From Camillea tinctor (Eukaryota > Ascomycota > Sordariomycetes > Xylariales > Xylariaceae): 64,000 bases of DNA. The DNA lies in contig MU394062.1 in assembly GCA_022578605.1 (NCBI GenBank), forward strand, positions 682,001 through 746,000, in the 5' to 3' direction. Shown one piece after another: positions 10,791-22,115 of the stretch. The position numbers and the translations under genes were made by a program. Every line of letters starts with the position of its first letter. The stretch's first letter is position 1. The notes beneath the pieces are model-generated. The model had not been told where the DNA came from. It saw only the letters and a program-made list of their open reading frames with translations, and did not search any database.

Positions 10791-13700
10791 ATGGCGGCTT
10801 CGACAACCGATAACATGTCCTTTGACCAGCAGTCCCAAGCCCTGCAGCACATCAAGGAGAATCAGATTCGTCAATCCACTGCTAAGGAGTATGTTGACAA
10901 TTTGAAGAACTCGCTCATGTTTCGACCAGGATTCAACTGGAATGATCTTTTGTCCGCAGCACCTGTTTCTATCTCTCTTCTTGGTTCCCTTTTTGTCGCC
11001 TCAACCATTCCCGACGCTCTCGCGATAAAGATCATCGCACCTGTTGGGGGTTTCAAGACTCTTCCGTAAGTGATCAGCTCACGATTCAAACGTACAAGAT
11101 GATGTAGAGAGGGAGGAAAGGCAAAGTGTAGTCGCTAATGAACAATTAGAAACTTCGATGGCAGTGACCCGTCGCTTAATGCGTGCTTGATCAGCTGCTC
11201 TGACAAGGGCGTCCAAGCCTTTGGCGTCGCTGCTTCAGCTTTTGACGCCATTTCCCAGAAGTCTGGCACTATCAAAGTCAGGGTATGCCTCTTCTACCTA
11301 AGGCCTTCCACATTTACCAATATTCAAGAAGTGAGAAAGCTTTAGCCCGACTAATACAGATATCTAGGTCCGCCAACTGGTGGAAATTCTAGGTGATGTC
11401 GAGACAGCAAAGACGTCCTTGGTGCCCACCATCCAAACCATAGCTAAAGTCGCCGATGACTGCAAGAACCGGGCCATGGAGGTGGAGAATGAGTTCAAAG
11501 ATTGGCTAGAAATGGTGTGCGAGCTGCACACGTGTGTGGTTCAGACCTCATCCGATGCGTCTGAGAAGCAAGCCGCCAACCAAAGCCTCCTCGCCGCAGC
11601 CAAGACGCGGCTGGCAGGCACGAAAGAAGTCAAGGACGAGGCGGCCAAGAATTTAGGCACGCTACAGGAAACGCTCAAGACGGCCACGGCGGCGTACAAG
11701 AAAGCGGCCGACGAGTTCCCGACAGGCTGGGATCTGATCGGGCAGCAGTTCATCAGCGACCTAGGCGAGTCCTTCACCAACGCACTCAACCTGGCAGTGC
11801 CAGCTCTCATCGAAAGCTACAGCCTCACAGCCAAAATCGACAAGGGTGTCAACATCTTCACCGGCAATAACGGTGGGGTCAAGGGTGGGTCAGTAGGGGA
11901 CGGCAAGGCCGACCACTCGGCCGTTCAGCCGGCGGTTAAGGCGCCCCCCGCCGTGCCGCAGGCGGTAACTCCATACCCCAATGACCCTGCTTATGGCGTG
12001 ATCGGTCCCATCAGGAACTATGTAGCAAGTATCCGCTCGTTCATGATTGGTGGACCGAACAATGGGGTGGACTGGGAACTTCTCACGTCCAAGGACCATG
12101 AGAAGCAATCAAACAGCATTGAGGTTCTTATGGCCTTGTTGGCCGACGCAAAGAAGACATTTAAACCTTCTACGGATCCTCCTTCGGTAACCTTGTTGGC
12201 GGTTCTAGACGACGTCATACAGGTGAGACATACCCATCTTTCCCAATGGAGTACTTCATTCTTTGATCGAAAGTGTATCAATATTTGTTCGTTGGTGGCC
12301 GTTCCTACTAACGAAAAACCATGACCTTAGGTCGCCGAAGCCATTAAAGATGTTATAAAGGATAGCAAAAACATCAATGGAAAACCTCTGCCTGCCAACG
12401 ACTCCGAAGTAGTCAATGGTTGGAAGGTTCGACTGGGAGTTGATGTGCAGAAGACTGTTGAGCTTGAAACGGCTTCCAAGAATAACACGACAGGCCGGGG
12501 TGTAAGCTAAATGACTCCCATCCGCATTTTAAAACACCATATCGTGCCTGTCTATTTGACGAACCGCACACTAACATGGAATCTGAATCCCTAGCCACCC
12601 TTGATTAATCAGCCCCAGCTTCACAGCTCACCCACCGACAAACGAGGCGCGTTCCGTCAGCAAGCCATTGATGCCGCAGCGACTAAGCTCAACACTACTT
12701 CTCAAGTCATGAATACCACCACGGAGAGCTTCCAAAAGGCCAATAGCAAGCTTTTGGAAGTACAGGCTCAACTCTCTAATATCCAGGCCGAGATTTCTAG
12801 TCTAACAACTGCCACTTTTAACCTGGACAAAATAAAGTCCATCTTGGTCAAGTGCATCGACATATTGATCCAGCTCAAGTCCCAAATCAACCGCCTGGTA
12901 GCCTTCTTCTCGGCTGTATCGGACCTGATCAACACCGTTGTCGATGATCAAGTGATGCCCTTTATCGACTTCATTAAATCGGGAACCATGGACGACAAGA
13001 CGAAGGCCGTGCTAAACTTCACCTTCACAGATCTCCAACGCCAGGTTAGTTCTACGACTCTTCATATTACGTCAGGCATGGGCTGTGTCGTGTTCACTCA
13101 AGTACCCGCTGACGTTTCAATACTCTTTCCGGTCGTAGGTCATATTCAGCTTCGCCCTCAACACGCGGGCGTACTTTGAGCTTTTCGGAGAAATCTCAGG
13201 CATGTACCTGGATACCCACAACCAGTTCATTAGCAAAGGACTCGAGCTTGTCAACGACATGCAGTCGAGCTATCGAGTTGCAGCAGATGACCAGCAGAAG
13301 AAGGTATGTTAGATCAGGAGGACCTTTTTTCATTTCTAGCTATTACTCGTCTTTTTTTTGATGCTAATGCATAGAAACCCGTGTCGCAGATACTCGCGGA
13401 AAGGAGCAATGTAATCAACACATGGTCCAAGAACGCCATCGCCGGTGTTAAAGACATGGTTGCTAAGGCAAGTTGGACCACATGGTGGTTTTCTTTCTGC
13501 TTGCATTTGCTAACATCTAGGCCGTGGCCTTCCCTCGGGAGGGCCCATTTGAGCCAAATCGGACTGTCCAGAGACAAGCGGAGATCATGGCTAGCCTACA
13601 GGAACAGGCTACTAATGCTGCGAACGAGGTTCAATTTATCCCCGTCAGGCCATCCCCGATGGTCACCAAGGCCATTGAGAATTCGAGCCAGGCTTCCAAG

Positions 13701-13879
13701 GATGCTGCCGCAAAAGGCATTGAGGAGTCTAGCAAGTACCTGACCAGACCCTTTAGCTCCACCAAAGCTATCGTAAGTACCCTTTCGTTTCCAGGAGATA
13801 CTTTCCAAGTCCACCCGTGCTCCTCTTTTACCCAACCAATAGGTATCTAACCATCACACTATAGCTGGACGACTTCTAA
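10791..13879 (+). CDS. Uncharacterised 802-aa helical/coiled-coil protein, nine exons
   Basis: Exons: 10791-11065, 11150-11282, 11368-12222, 12331-12501, 12595-13044, 13139-13303, 13375-13467, 13521-13772 and 13865-13879. After the first intron (phase 2) all are phase 0. The intron after 13467 begins GC (GCAAGT), so it is of the GC-AG class. The last exon is only 15 nt. I do not recognise the family. N-terminal residues 45-90 are hydrophobic (FNWNDLL..SISLLGSLFVAS). Residues 140-245 are heptad coils, then comes FPTGWDLIGQQFISDL at about 253-268 followed by a hydrophobic stretch. Residues 295-330 are a Gly/Pro/Ala linker. A second long coil spans about 490-570, and after it ILVKCIDILIQLK and LVAFFSAVSDLINTVV are strongly amphipathic. 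The C-terminus is Ser/Ala-rich. Long helical hairpins with an internal hydrophobic segment resemble alpha-helical membrane-acting proteins in outline only. No signal peptide is present. Confidence 0.75.
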
Positions 13880-15645
13880 AGGCAGGGTGCTCGCCCCGAA
13901 GTCCTCATGTTCGGGACTGGTTGGTTCGGAGACTTGGGTTCAATGTTTAAAGGCTCGTAAATTATACCAGGGGACAAGTGCTCCCTTTTCGACTTAGAGA
14001 GGGCTGTATCACTGACCATTCTTTTGTCATATTTTCTGGGTCTTTCATCGTTTGGAGTAGCTTCTAGATGTCATTTCAATAGATGAGATGAATATTTTGG
14101 ACCTTTGCTTGACAAGTTTAGTACTGAGCATAGTTCAATCTACACCTGCATTCAAATGTGTGAATGGCAACATTTCAGTCTCTTATCCCAGTTTACGTAG
14201 GAGAGTTGGAAAGGTTTGAAGAAAAGGGAGACTGAATAGATTGTGGCTTTGCTGAGATGGGATATTTCCATTTGGTATTATGTTGAGGTTGTTGCTGAGG
14301 TTGAAAGGAGAGAAAGGGGTCAACTCTGGCTAGCTGGTGCTGGGTAAGAAGTACCTTGAACTGTGGAGTCAACTTTATCACCTTTTAGTAGATTCTATTG
14401 GATGTAGCACGGAACATGTCGTACTACATACTTAACTTAAACACTCTGATAGGGCAACTACTTACACACACTATGTGGCACATGATATTTCAATTCTTAA
14501 CCTTATTCCGAGACAAAGCTGTTATCACCAAGCATGTATATTTTGTGTATGTAAAACATATTGATTATTATATGCACATTGAACTTTTCCCCTTCTTCTT
14601 GTTTTAGAACAGACATGGATTGAAAAGTGGTAAAAGGAAAAGGTTCATATAAAATTAGTGTACCTAGTAGAAGGTATTTATTACCTAGGTTAGGTCTTTT
14701 CAGAATAATATTAACCTAACCTAGGTTCAAAGGTATGGGGCAGTGGGGGTGGAGTCAACTCCACAGTTCAAAGGACGTTTTGGTGCACACATGGATGGTG
14801 GATATGCTAGCTTAGGTGGGTCCCCGTTAACTAGAAAACAGCTTGCTATTGAATAGTAAGCTTTCAGATTATGACTGTAAGGACTTATATTGAAGTATCG
14901 GAATGTATGTACTTGCAGGTTTCCATTTGTTAGCGTACTTTCCCAAATCTTTCCTTCGCGCTGCAGCAGTAGCAAGCAAGTTAAAGTCAATCTCAACACT
15001 AAACGTAAAGCGCGAGGCGACAGAACAAAACATCGAATCCTCTGCGATTTCCATCTTATTTTTTTTTCTTTTCCATATTTTCTTCTTTTCTTTTTTTTCT
15101 CTTTCTTTTCTACAAGGACAAGGCCTGTTTCGATAACCATGACCGACAAATAAACTAAGCTCCACTCCCTCTTTGGTTGATTGTAGTAACCTAGTTCCTG
15201 TTCATCCCCCCTCTCATGAATTTAAGGAAGAAGCAATTCGCAGCCTCTTTCTATGCATGAAGAGAATAAAGAAACGAAACCTAAAATATCGTCCCCAAGA
15301 ATAGACAACAACAACAAAAACCTCTCCAATTGACATCCCCAACACAACAGCACCTGGACATCCAACATCCGAAATCCAGCATTTGGCATTTTAGTATCTA
15401 GCATCTTCGACCGAGATCTATCGGATTGTTCCTGGAGAGCTTCCTCTTGACTCCAATTTCTTATTCCTATCCACGTACCCAAGCTACCGACAGACGATAT
15501 AGACGACAGACAACCGAATACAGACCATAGAGCGATAAACCATATTCTTCTTCCTGTTCATTCAGCTTTTCGCGACCAGCGCTACCTCCTACAACCTATC
15601 CATGCTGGTCCTGGGCTTGCCTAGGACCACCCTTTCCCTCCTAGC
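13880..15645. other. Spacer between helical-protein gene and PTA1
   Basis: 1.77 kb without a supported gene. Short ORFs here are T-rich low complexity (for example the polypyrimidine tract at 15055-15110). It contains one inverted repeat (14683-14726). The last 400 bases are a C/A-rich leader to PTA1. Confidence 0.5.
14683..14726. repeat. Inverted repeat of the CCTAGG/TTAGGT word
   Basis: ACCTAGGTTAGGT (14683-14695) and its exact reverse complement (14714-14726) are separated by 18 nt. The arms belong to the TAGGTACCTA-like word family scattered through the intergenic DNA of this window. It could form a hairpin; no function is evident. Confidence 0.7.
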
Positions 15646-18278
15646 ATGACGCAACAACCTCAGTTATCCGTTCCCGACCAGATTCGCCAATTAGAAGGTG
15701 CTCGCAAGCTTGTCTTGGGCGATGTTACGTACTATCCACAAGTCATCCAAGCAACGCTACCCATAATTGGCCCAACGGCTCTGGTCGAGTTCCGAAGATG
15801 GGGAGCTGAATTTTTGGCCGAGGCCTTTGCGACGCCGGCCGTCCCTCTCGGCCAGAAAGAGACCTTGTCGCTCTTGGTCTTGGAGACCCTCAAGCTATTA
15901 GTAGAGGATGCTAATCAGGATGTTATGGTGTTGAGAGGTGTTATACAAGCAGCAGCCAGTATATACCCGCTGGCATTACGATGGATGTAGGTACAAACCC
16001 TCCCCATGGCACATGGGATCGTAGACCTTTACCTTCTGTAGACCTGACTGCCGTGATGACGACTATGCGTGCAGATAAACTCGTCTGGACACTGCTTTTT
16101 ATTGTTGCTTTCTTTTTCTTCTCTCTCATCCTCCATCAAAAGCCCAACTGCTGACGTCCATGATCCCCTGTTAGAATTAATAATTCCTACGATACAGCAA
16201 CCTGGCAACGAATGACTGCGATCAAGACGAGGATACTGCGGATATGGGATACTGCTCCGCTGACTGTGAGGATATGCTGTATCAAGTTTGCGCAACGAGT
16301 TGTGCTTGCGCAGACCCCAAGTATCAACCCGGAACCAAGAGTATGGACCTCGCCGACCACTCTCTCACACAAGTAATATGTCTGCTAACTGCGACCCCAG
16401 CGAGGCGACCCCCTAGATATATCTCTCGTCATGATTCCCCCTAGCCATCCTGTTCTCGACCGCTCAAATCTTGAGGCCGAGGCATTCGGATTGTTAGACA
16501 GGATGCTAGGTGCCCTACAAGAGAATAGCAGGTACAGTGCCCTCCACGCTAGTAGAAGCACAGTCTACAGCTTCACGGTTACTGATCGTCTATAGTGATG
16601 CCTTGATAGTGGATTCTACTCTTAACACCCTGTCCATCCTTGTCCGAGCAAGACCCGCGACCTCCAGTCGAATTCTCAATACTGTACTTAATTTCAACCC
16701 ATTGAAACTCGCCAACTCTCCCATGACGCCCAAGACGAAGGTGCTTGTTAAATCGATGGAGAAGACCACACGGATGCTGCTCATACATCTCTCGAGACGG
16801 TAAGTTCGTATTTGCGAAATGTCTGGTTCTTTGCTCATTCTAGGTGCAGGGACCCGCACAACCCTCTAACTGGTCGTATACAACAATACGTTGAACGGCT
16901 TGTGCGGTCACGGGCCGAGATTTTTGATGAATCCCGGAAACGAGCATTAGCAGAAGCTAGTGCAGCAGGGGAAGCCAAACGCCAGCGTACTGGACCTACC
17001 TCTGCCCAGCCACAGATCGATACATCCCCATTGAAGCCTGGTCCCCATAGCCTAGCAGAGGTATTTACTATGACTACGAATGAGGGCTTGAAGAATTTCC
17101 ACGTTGGCGACACCGTTCCTGCTGCCCTCGCTGCTAAGATAAGCGTTCGCACTATTTCCCAGCTGGACCCTCAGCTGCTAGAGCGAGCTATCGCCGTAAG
17201 TTGATAAATCACTCGAGCGACATTCTGGGTTTGACACTAATGGGTACCGTAGAGTGTGAGGGACCGTCTAGGAGCTCTATATGAGGCGCAACAGCAACCC
17301 ATTAACCCGGAGACAGCGCCATTGGATGTAGAAGAGGACGAAGATGACTACGAACCGGACTATTATGCTGCGGAGGACACAGAGCAACTTTTAAACAAGC
17401 TTGACTCTTCACCTTCGGACGAAAGACGCGAATTGCAAAACCCTGCTCTGGACGGTCTAGCTTTACCTACATTTCGACTTCCGCCGCCACCCACTCTCAA
17501 CCCCGAACAGGCCGTAAAGGTCGGCCAGGGCTCTATTGCACGCGTTTTTGGCACCATGAGAACACTCGAAGATCCTGCAGTCAAGAAGACAAAGGCTGGT
17601 ATCAACAGACTCGCGGCCAGCTCGTATGATCGCGATTCCTGGGTCACGGTGATCACACGTCTAGCTACCCGAGCAAATGCTGGTCTTGACGTCTCAATAA
17701 AAGATGAAGACAACCAGCTGGCACTCTCCGGGTCCCATTTGAGTAATTCCATACGCGAAATGTTGTATACCTATATTCTGGAAGACTTCCGGAAACGCAT
17801 CGAGGTTGCTGTTTCGTGGTTGAGTGAAGAGTGGTACAATGATCGCGTCCAACAACGGGCTCTGTCTTCTTCGACCTCACCGCATGAAATCCCAGCCCAT
17901 TACGAGAAATGGGCACTACGTCTTCTCGATGGATTTCTTCCCTACCTACACTCTCAAGACAAAGTTTTGACCCGATTTTTGAGCGAACTGCCCGAACTAA
18001 GCGCTGCTATTCTTTCACGGGTTAAGACGCTCTGTCGAGACCCGAGTTTAGTCAGTCTCTCACTTACGAGCTTGTACTATCTGGTGATGATGCGGCCCCC
18101 GGTCCGGAACCTTGCGCTAGACACGGTCCAGGACATCTGGACGGATTATGAGGACTCGCGGCCCATAGCCGCCAAGTACCTGCAGAAATGGAGGCCAGGC
18201 TTCCTAGAAGCAGCCAAACAAAATGCCAGTGAGAATAGTACGCCTGTTGGTGCTGGTGCGACGGCGATTGCTACGTGA
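15646..18278 (+). CDS. PTA1: Pta1/symplekin, scaffold of the mRNA cleavage and polyadenylation factor
   Basis: Predicted 737 aa from six exons: 15646-15986, 16175-16340, 16401-16531, 16596-16799, 16850-17195 and 17253-18278. Pta1/symplekin is the HEAT-repeat scaffold in the phosphatase module of CPF, linking Ssu72, the Ysh1 nuclease and TFIIB during 3'-end formation. The N-terminal region (IRQLEGARKLVLGD, ALVEFRRWGAEFL, GVIQAAASIYPLALRW, IKFAQRVVLAQTP) matches the SYMPK/PTA1 N-terminal domain. A KRALAEASAAGEAKRQR segment is nuclear-signal-like. The C-terminal half is helical after an acidic patch (EEDEDDYEPDYY). In exon 2 the donor must be the GTATGG at 16341; later GT sites break the frame. 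The acceptor before exon 5 is ambiguous (TAG at 16841-16843 or CAG at 16847-16849); both keep frame and differ by two residues. It is shorter than animal symplekin but normal for fungal Pta1. Confidence 0.85.
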
Positions 18279-20429
18279 TACCCCCTTCAGTTGTAGATTC
18301 TTCGCGGTTTCTACAACGCGACACGCGATAAGAGAGTGAAGATAGTGTATTCTAGAACTTTGTTTATGTTCCTCCTTGGAGACTGATGGGTCTCCATGAA
18401 AAAAAAAAGAGGCATCTACGGTTGTGTATCGAGAATTGGTAATTTGACGGAAAGGTCAAGTATGGAGTTTGGAAAAGGGGGAAAGGAACGGAGAGATCAG
18501 TAGCAGCAGTATACGGATGAGCTCAGGCACGGCCGGAGCAGTGGTAGGTGATGCATTTTGCAGGTTGAGTAGCACATCACCTATACCAGGGTCGCGCATT
18601 ACCCGAGATGACGACATTTACGGTTGATTCCCCCATATTTCCTGTTGGCTTCCAAAAATCTATTGAAATTTGTGTGTTTTACTTTGATGAAGAAGATATC
18701 TTGATGATTGTTAGCAAGATGGGTTTACACTTACTTGCTAGTCTTAGGTTATCAGTTAGAAGGGCATACCGATGAAAATCCGAGCTCAGCTCCGATTCCG
18801 CAGTCTTCACATATATAGACTGGAAGTAAAACGGCACGGGCATCCAAGCTAAGAATTTAAGTACCTAACCTAGGGTACTTGAATCGTTGTCAACTTATCA
18901 AGGTTGTAATCTAGGACAGCTCAGGTACTTCCAATGATGTTATCTATAGGATTGACGTAACATGGGAGAATGGAACGTTATCAAATCTTTCTTATCTAAT
19001 AAGACGTATTAATCAAGTCAAGTCAAGCCAAAATTATGTCTTGTCTATCAGGTACCCCATCATGCCCCATCCATCTCCAATTATGGAACACCAAAAGGGG
19101 TGGTTGCTACACTATATACTATAGTTTCATTGGACAACGTCTTCGACATGCAGGAACGCCGAGACCTCTGCCAAGATGGCGGGACTCACTAGATTGTCAG
19201 ATCAAGCTCCCTCTCCCCGCGTAATATATCCTAGGTTAGACATCTCGAGGTGCTTGGTTGGGTATAATCTCAAACGGATGACGACAGGTTTTTAAGATGA
19301 TTCTCTATCTCTGAGTATCTATCAACTAAACCTTTATCTCTTGGCTTTAACATGGGGGCTTGGGGTGGCGGAACTTGGCGGTATTTGAACCGAGGAATAG
19401 ATTGTCTCTCTTTTGTTTTACTACTATGGCATCCAGCTTATCCAATATCCTACACGATATGTGCAGTGCATATGCCCTTTTAAAATTTACTTTTGCTTCC
19501 CGACCCCGAGTCAGCTTGTTAACTAACCAATTACTCATCTAGAATATTAAATGTGGTAGTAGTGTAGAGGTTGAAAAAACTTTTCATCTGAGGTCAGGTA
19601 TGGATCTACTGCATCTAAAGGGAACCGAAAAGGGTAGAAACCAGGGTAGGTAGGTAAGCAGATAACCTAAGTACTATGATCCACATAACTCTGCAATACA
19701 CCTTAATCTAGGTACCTACTTACTCTATCTAGAGTAGAGCTAGATTCAGGTAGCCACTTGTAAGGCCTACGTGCATGCGTATAAGTCGGTGGGTAGGTAG
19801 CCAGCCGTCCAACCAATCTAGGTTAAGTGAAAGAACCTGGTTTCCTACGAGAGTACCCTCAGCCTCTCATCCTGCCTCCCCCCTTGACCTCCAAGGGGGG
19901 GCAAATGGAAGACACGGAGAGATAACAGAAATGCCACTAGATATGGGGCCCAGAATTATATGAATATGACGGGTGTTCAGCTCAATGGATCCATTGCCTC
20001 GGTTTTGCCTTTCCCCTTCTTCTCGCTAATCTGCCAGCTTAATTACGACGCTGTTCCTGACTAAGGTATCGCTCTTCCGTGTCTCCTTTCGTTGAGGTTT
20101 ACACTTGATACTGTCACTTGTCTTGAAACAAGAAGCCGTGGGATTTAGTCTATTCGAGGAACATATATACATTGTAATTGATTCACAAGTGCTATTCTCA
20201 TTAAGAGCGAAGACCACAGTTCCGGTTCACTCAACTAACAACTCAACATATTCCATCATATCTCGGTTGTCTATTATAGCAGTTTCTTCCGAATAGCGCG
20301 TGGGGATTGCCTAAGTGTTTTATACGAAGCTAGTTGACTACAACGACAACATTTTCCTAACCCTCTCGTTGGGAAAAGGAAAACATAAATAAGAGAAAGG
20401 GATAAGAAGGGCCAAAAGGGAGAGAGAAA
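18279..20429. other. Spacer between PTA1 and ammonium transporter
   Basis: 2.15 kb without a supported gene. It is AT-richer, with many TAGGTACCT/TAGGTAGG words (18860, 19640-19800) and a polyC/polyG patch near 19880-19900. The short ORFs have no coding character. The final 150 bases are a purine-rich leader (AGAAAGGGATAAGAAGGGCC) to the transporter. Confidence 0.5.
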
Positions 20430-22115
20430 ATGAGTTCCGACATCACGCCGGTCACAGAATGGCCGGACTATAGCGTCGACCCCCAGGGCGGGAACCCCAT
20501 CACGCAAGACCTCAACGCTCCCTACGATAAAGGGGATCTGTGTTGGCTTCTCGTCTCGACCGTCCTATGCTGGCAGATCACACCGGTACGTTGTCTCCCT
20601 ATCCCATACCTACCCTAGTCCAAGTTCTACATGCCCACGATCCATTAATCGCCACTGACCTCCCCCCCCCCCCTAAAACTAGGCCATCGGCTTCCTCTAC
20701 GCGGGCATGCACCGGCGCAAGTCGGCCCTGACCATGGTCTTCCAGAGCCTGTTCTGCGCCTGCGCCTGCGGCGTGCAGTTCTGGGTCTACGGGTACTCGC
20801 TGTACCAGTCACACACGACGAACCCCATCCTCGGCGACCTGTCGCTCGCCGGCCTGCACAACGTGCTCGCCGCCCCGTCGCTCGCTAATCCGGATATACC
20901 CGACATCCTGTACGCGGCCTTCGGGTGCACGTTCGTCACGGCCACGGCGATGATCCTCGCGGGCGCGATGCTGGAGCGCGGCAGGTTGTGGCCGAGCATG
21001 GTGTTCTTGCTGTGCTGGACGACGTTTGTGTATTATATGTAAGTCTTGCCTTTTTTCTTCTTCTTCTTCTCTATAGGCCCCCCTCCCCAGAAAAGTATAT
21101 ACATAACGTCCGCACCCTGCTCAACTGCAAAACAACCCGCAGACTGGCTTACTGGGAGTGGAACCCCAACGGCTGGCTCTACAACCTCGGCGTCTACGAC
21201 TTCGCCGGCTCGGGCCCCGTCCACATCGCCTCTGGCTTCGGCGCGCTCGCCTGGTCGATGATGCTCGGGCCCCGCCTCGGCGACGGCGACGCGCCCTCCT
21301 CGCGCGAAGAGCGGCGCAAAGCGCTGCACCGTTTCAAGCCGCACAGCCCGTTCCTCGTCGGCCTGGGCACGGTGCTGATCTGGTTCGGGTGGTACGCCTT
21401 CAACGGGGCGTCGACCGCGAACCTGTCGCTGCGCAGCATCTACGTGGTGGTGAACACGAACCTAGCCGCCTGCGGCGGCGGCCTCGGCTGGCAGCTGCTC
21501 GAGCACGCGCACAGCGGCAAGTTCAGCATCCTGGGCTTCTGCTCCGGCATCATCGCCGGGCTCGTCGGCATCACCCCGGCCGCCGGGTACGTGCCGGTGT
21601 ACGTGGCCGCGCCGATCGGCGCGCTCACCGCGGCCGCCTGCTTCTACGTCACGCGCTACAAGTACCTGATCCCCGCGCTCGACGAGGGCCTCGACATCTG
21701 GGCCATCCACGGCGTCGGCGGCGTCGTGGGCGACCTGCTGACGGGCTTCTTCGCCGCCGGCTGGGTGCCCGCGCTGGACGGCGTCAGCGGCGACGCGTAC
21801 GACGGCGGCTGGTGGGACCACAACTGGCGCCAGGTCGGGCTGCAGCTCGCGGCCGCCGCGACCTGCGCCGCGTGGTCGTTCGCCGTCAGCTGCGTGCTGC
21901 TGTTCGTCATCAATAAGATCCCCGGCCTCCACCTGCGCGTCCGCCAGGAGGACGAGATCCGCGGCCTGGATTATAAGTACTTCTCCGACCTCGAGGGCGA
22001 GGAGGCGGGCTTCTTGACCCCGTTCGTGGAGGGCGTGCCGTTCGAGGCGCGCGGCGCGAGCGAGAGGAGCTTGGCGGCGGCGGTGGCGGTTGAGGAAGGG
22101 GGGAAGAGGGATTGA
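20430..22115 (+). CDS. Mep2-like ammonium transporter (Amt/MEP/Rh family)
   Basis: Predicted 494-aa plasma-membrane ammonium transporter from exons 20430-20585, 20683-21038 and 21143-22115 (97- and 104-nt introns). The family signature is present: WEWNPNGWLYNLG followed by DFAGSGPVHIASG (about 190-202), and later DIWAIHGVGGVVGD (about 355-368). Both pore histidines, His198 and His360, are kept. In yeast the first is His in Mep2 but Glu in Mep1/Mep3, so this copy is Mep2-type. About eleven hydrophobic segments fit the family. The cytosolic tail from about 440 (PGLHLRVRQEDEIRGLD) ends in an Ala/Glu-rich stretch. Mep2-type proteins import ammonium under nitrogen limitation and are usually controlled by GATA factors; I did not identify a firm GATA cluster upstream. 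Exon 3 is extremely GC-rich, producing long but meaningless overlapping ORFs in other frames. Confidence 0.93.

Noticed and set aside
20925..21932. Long ORFs in other frames and on the opposite strand of the ammonium transporter
   Set aside because: They are Arg/Gly/Ala-rich shadows of a GC-rich coding exon; only one frame gives the Amt signature.
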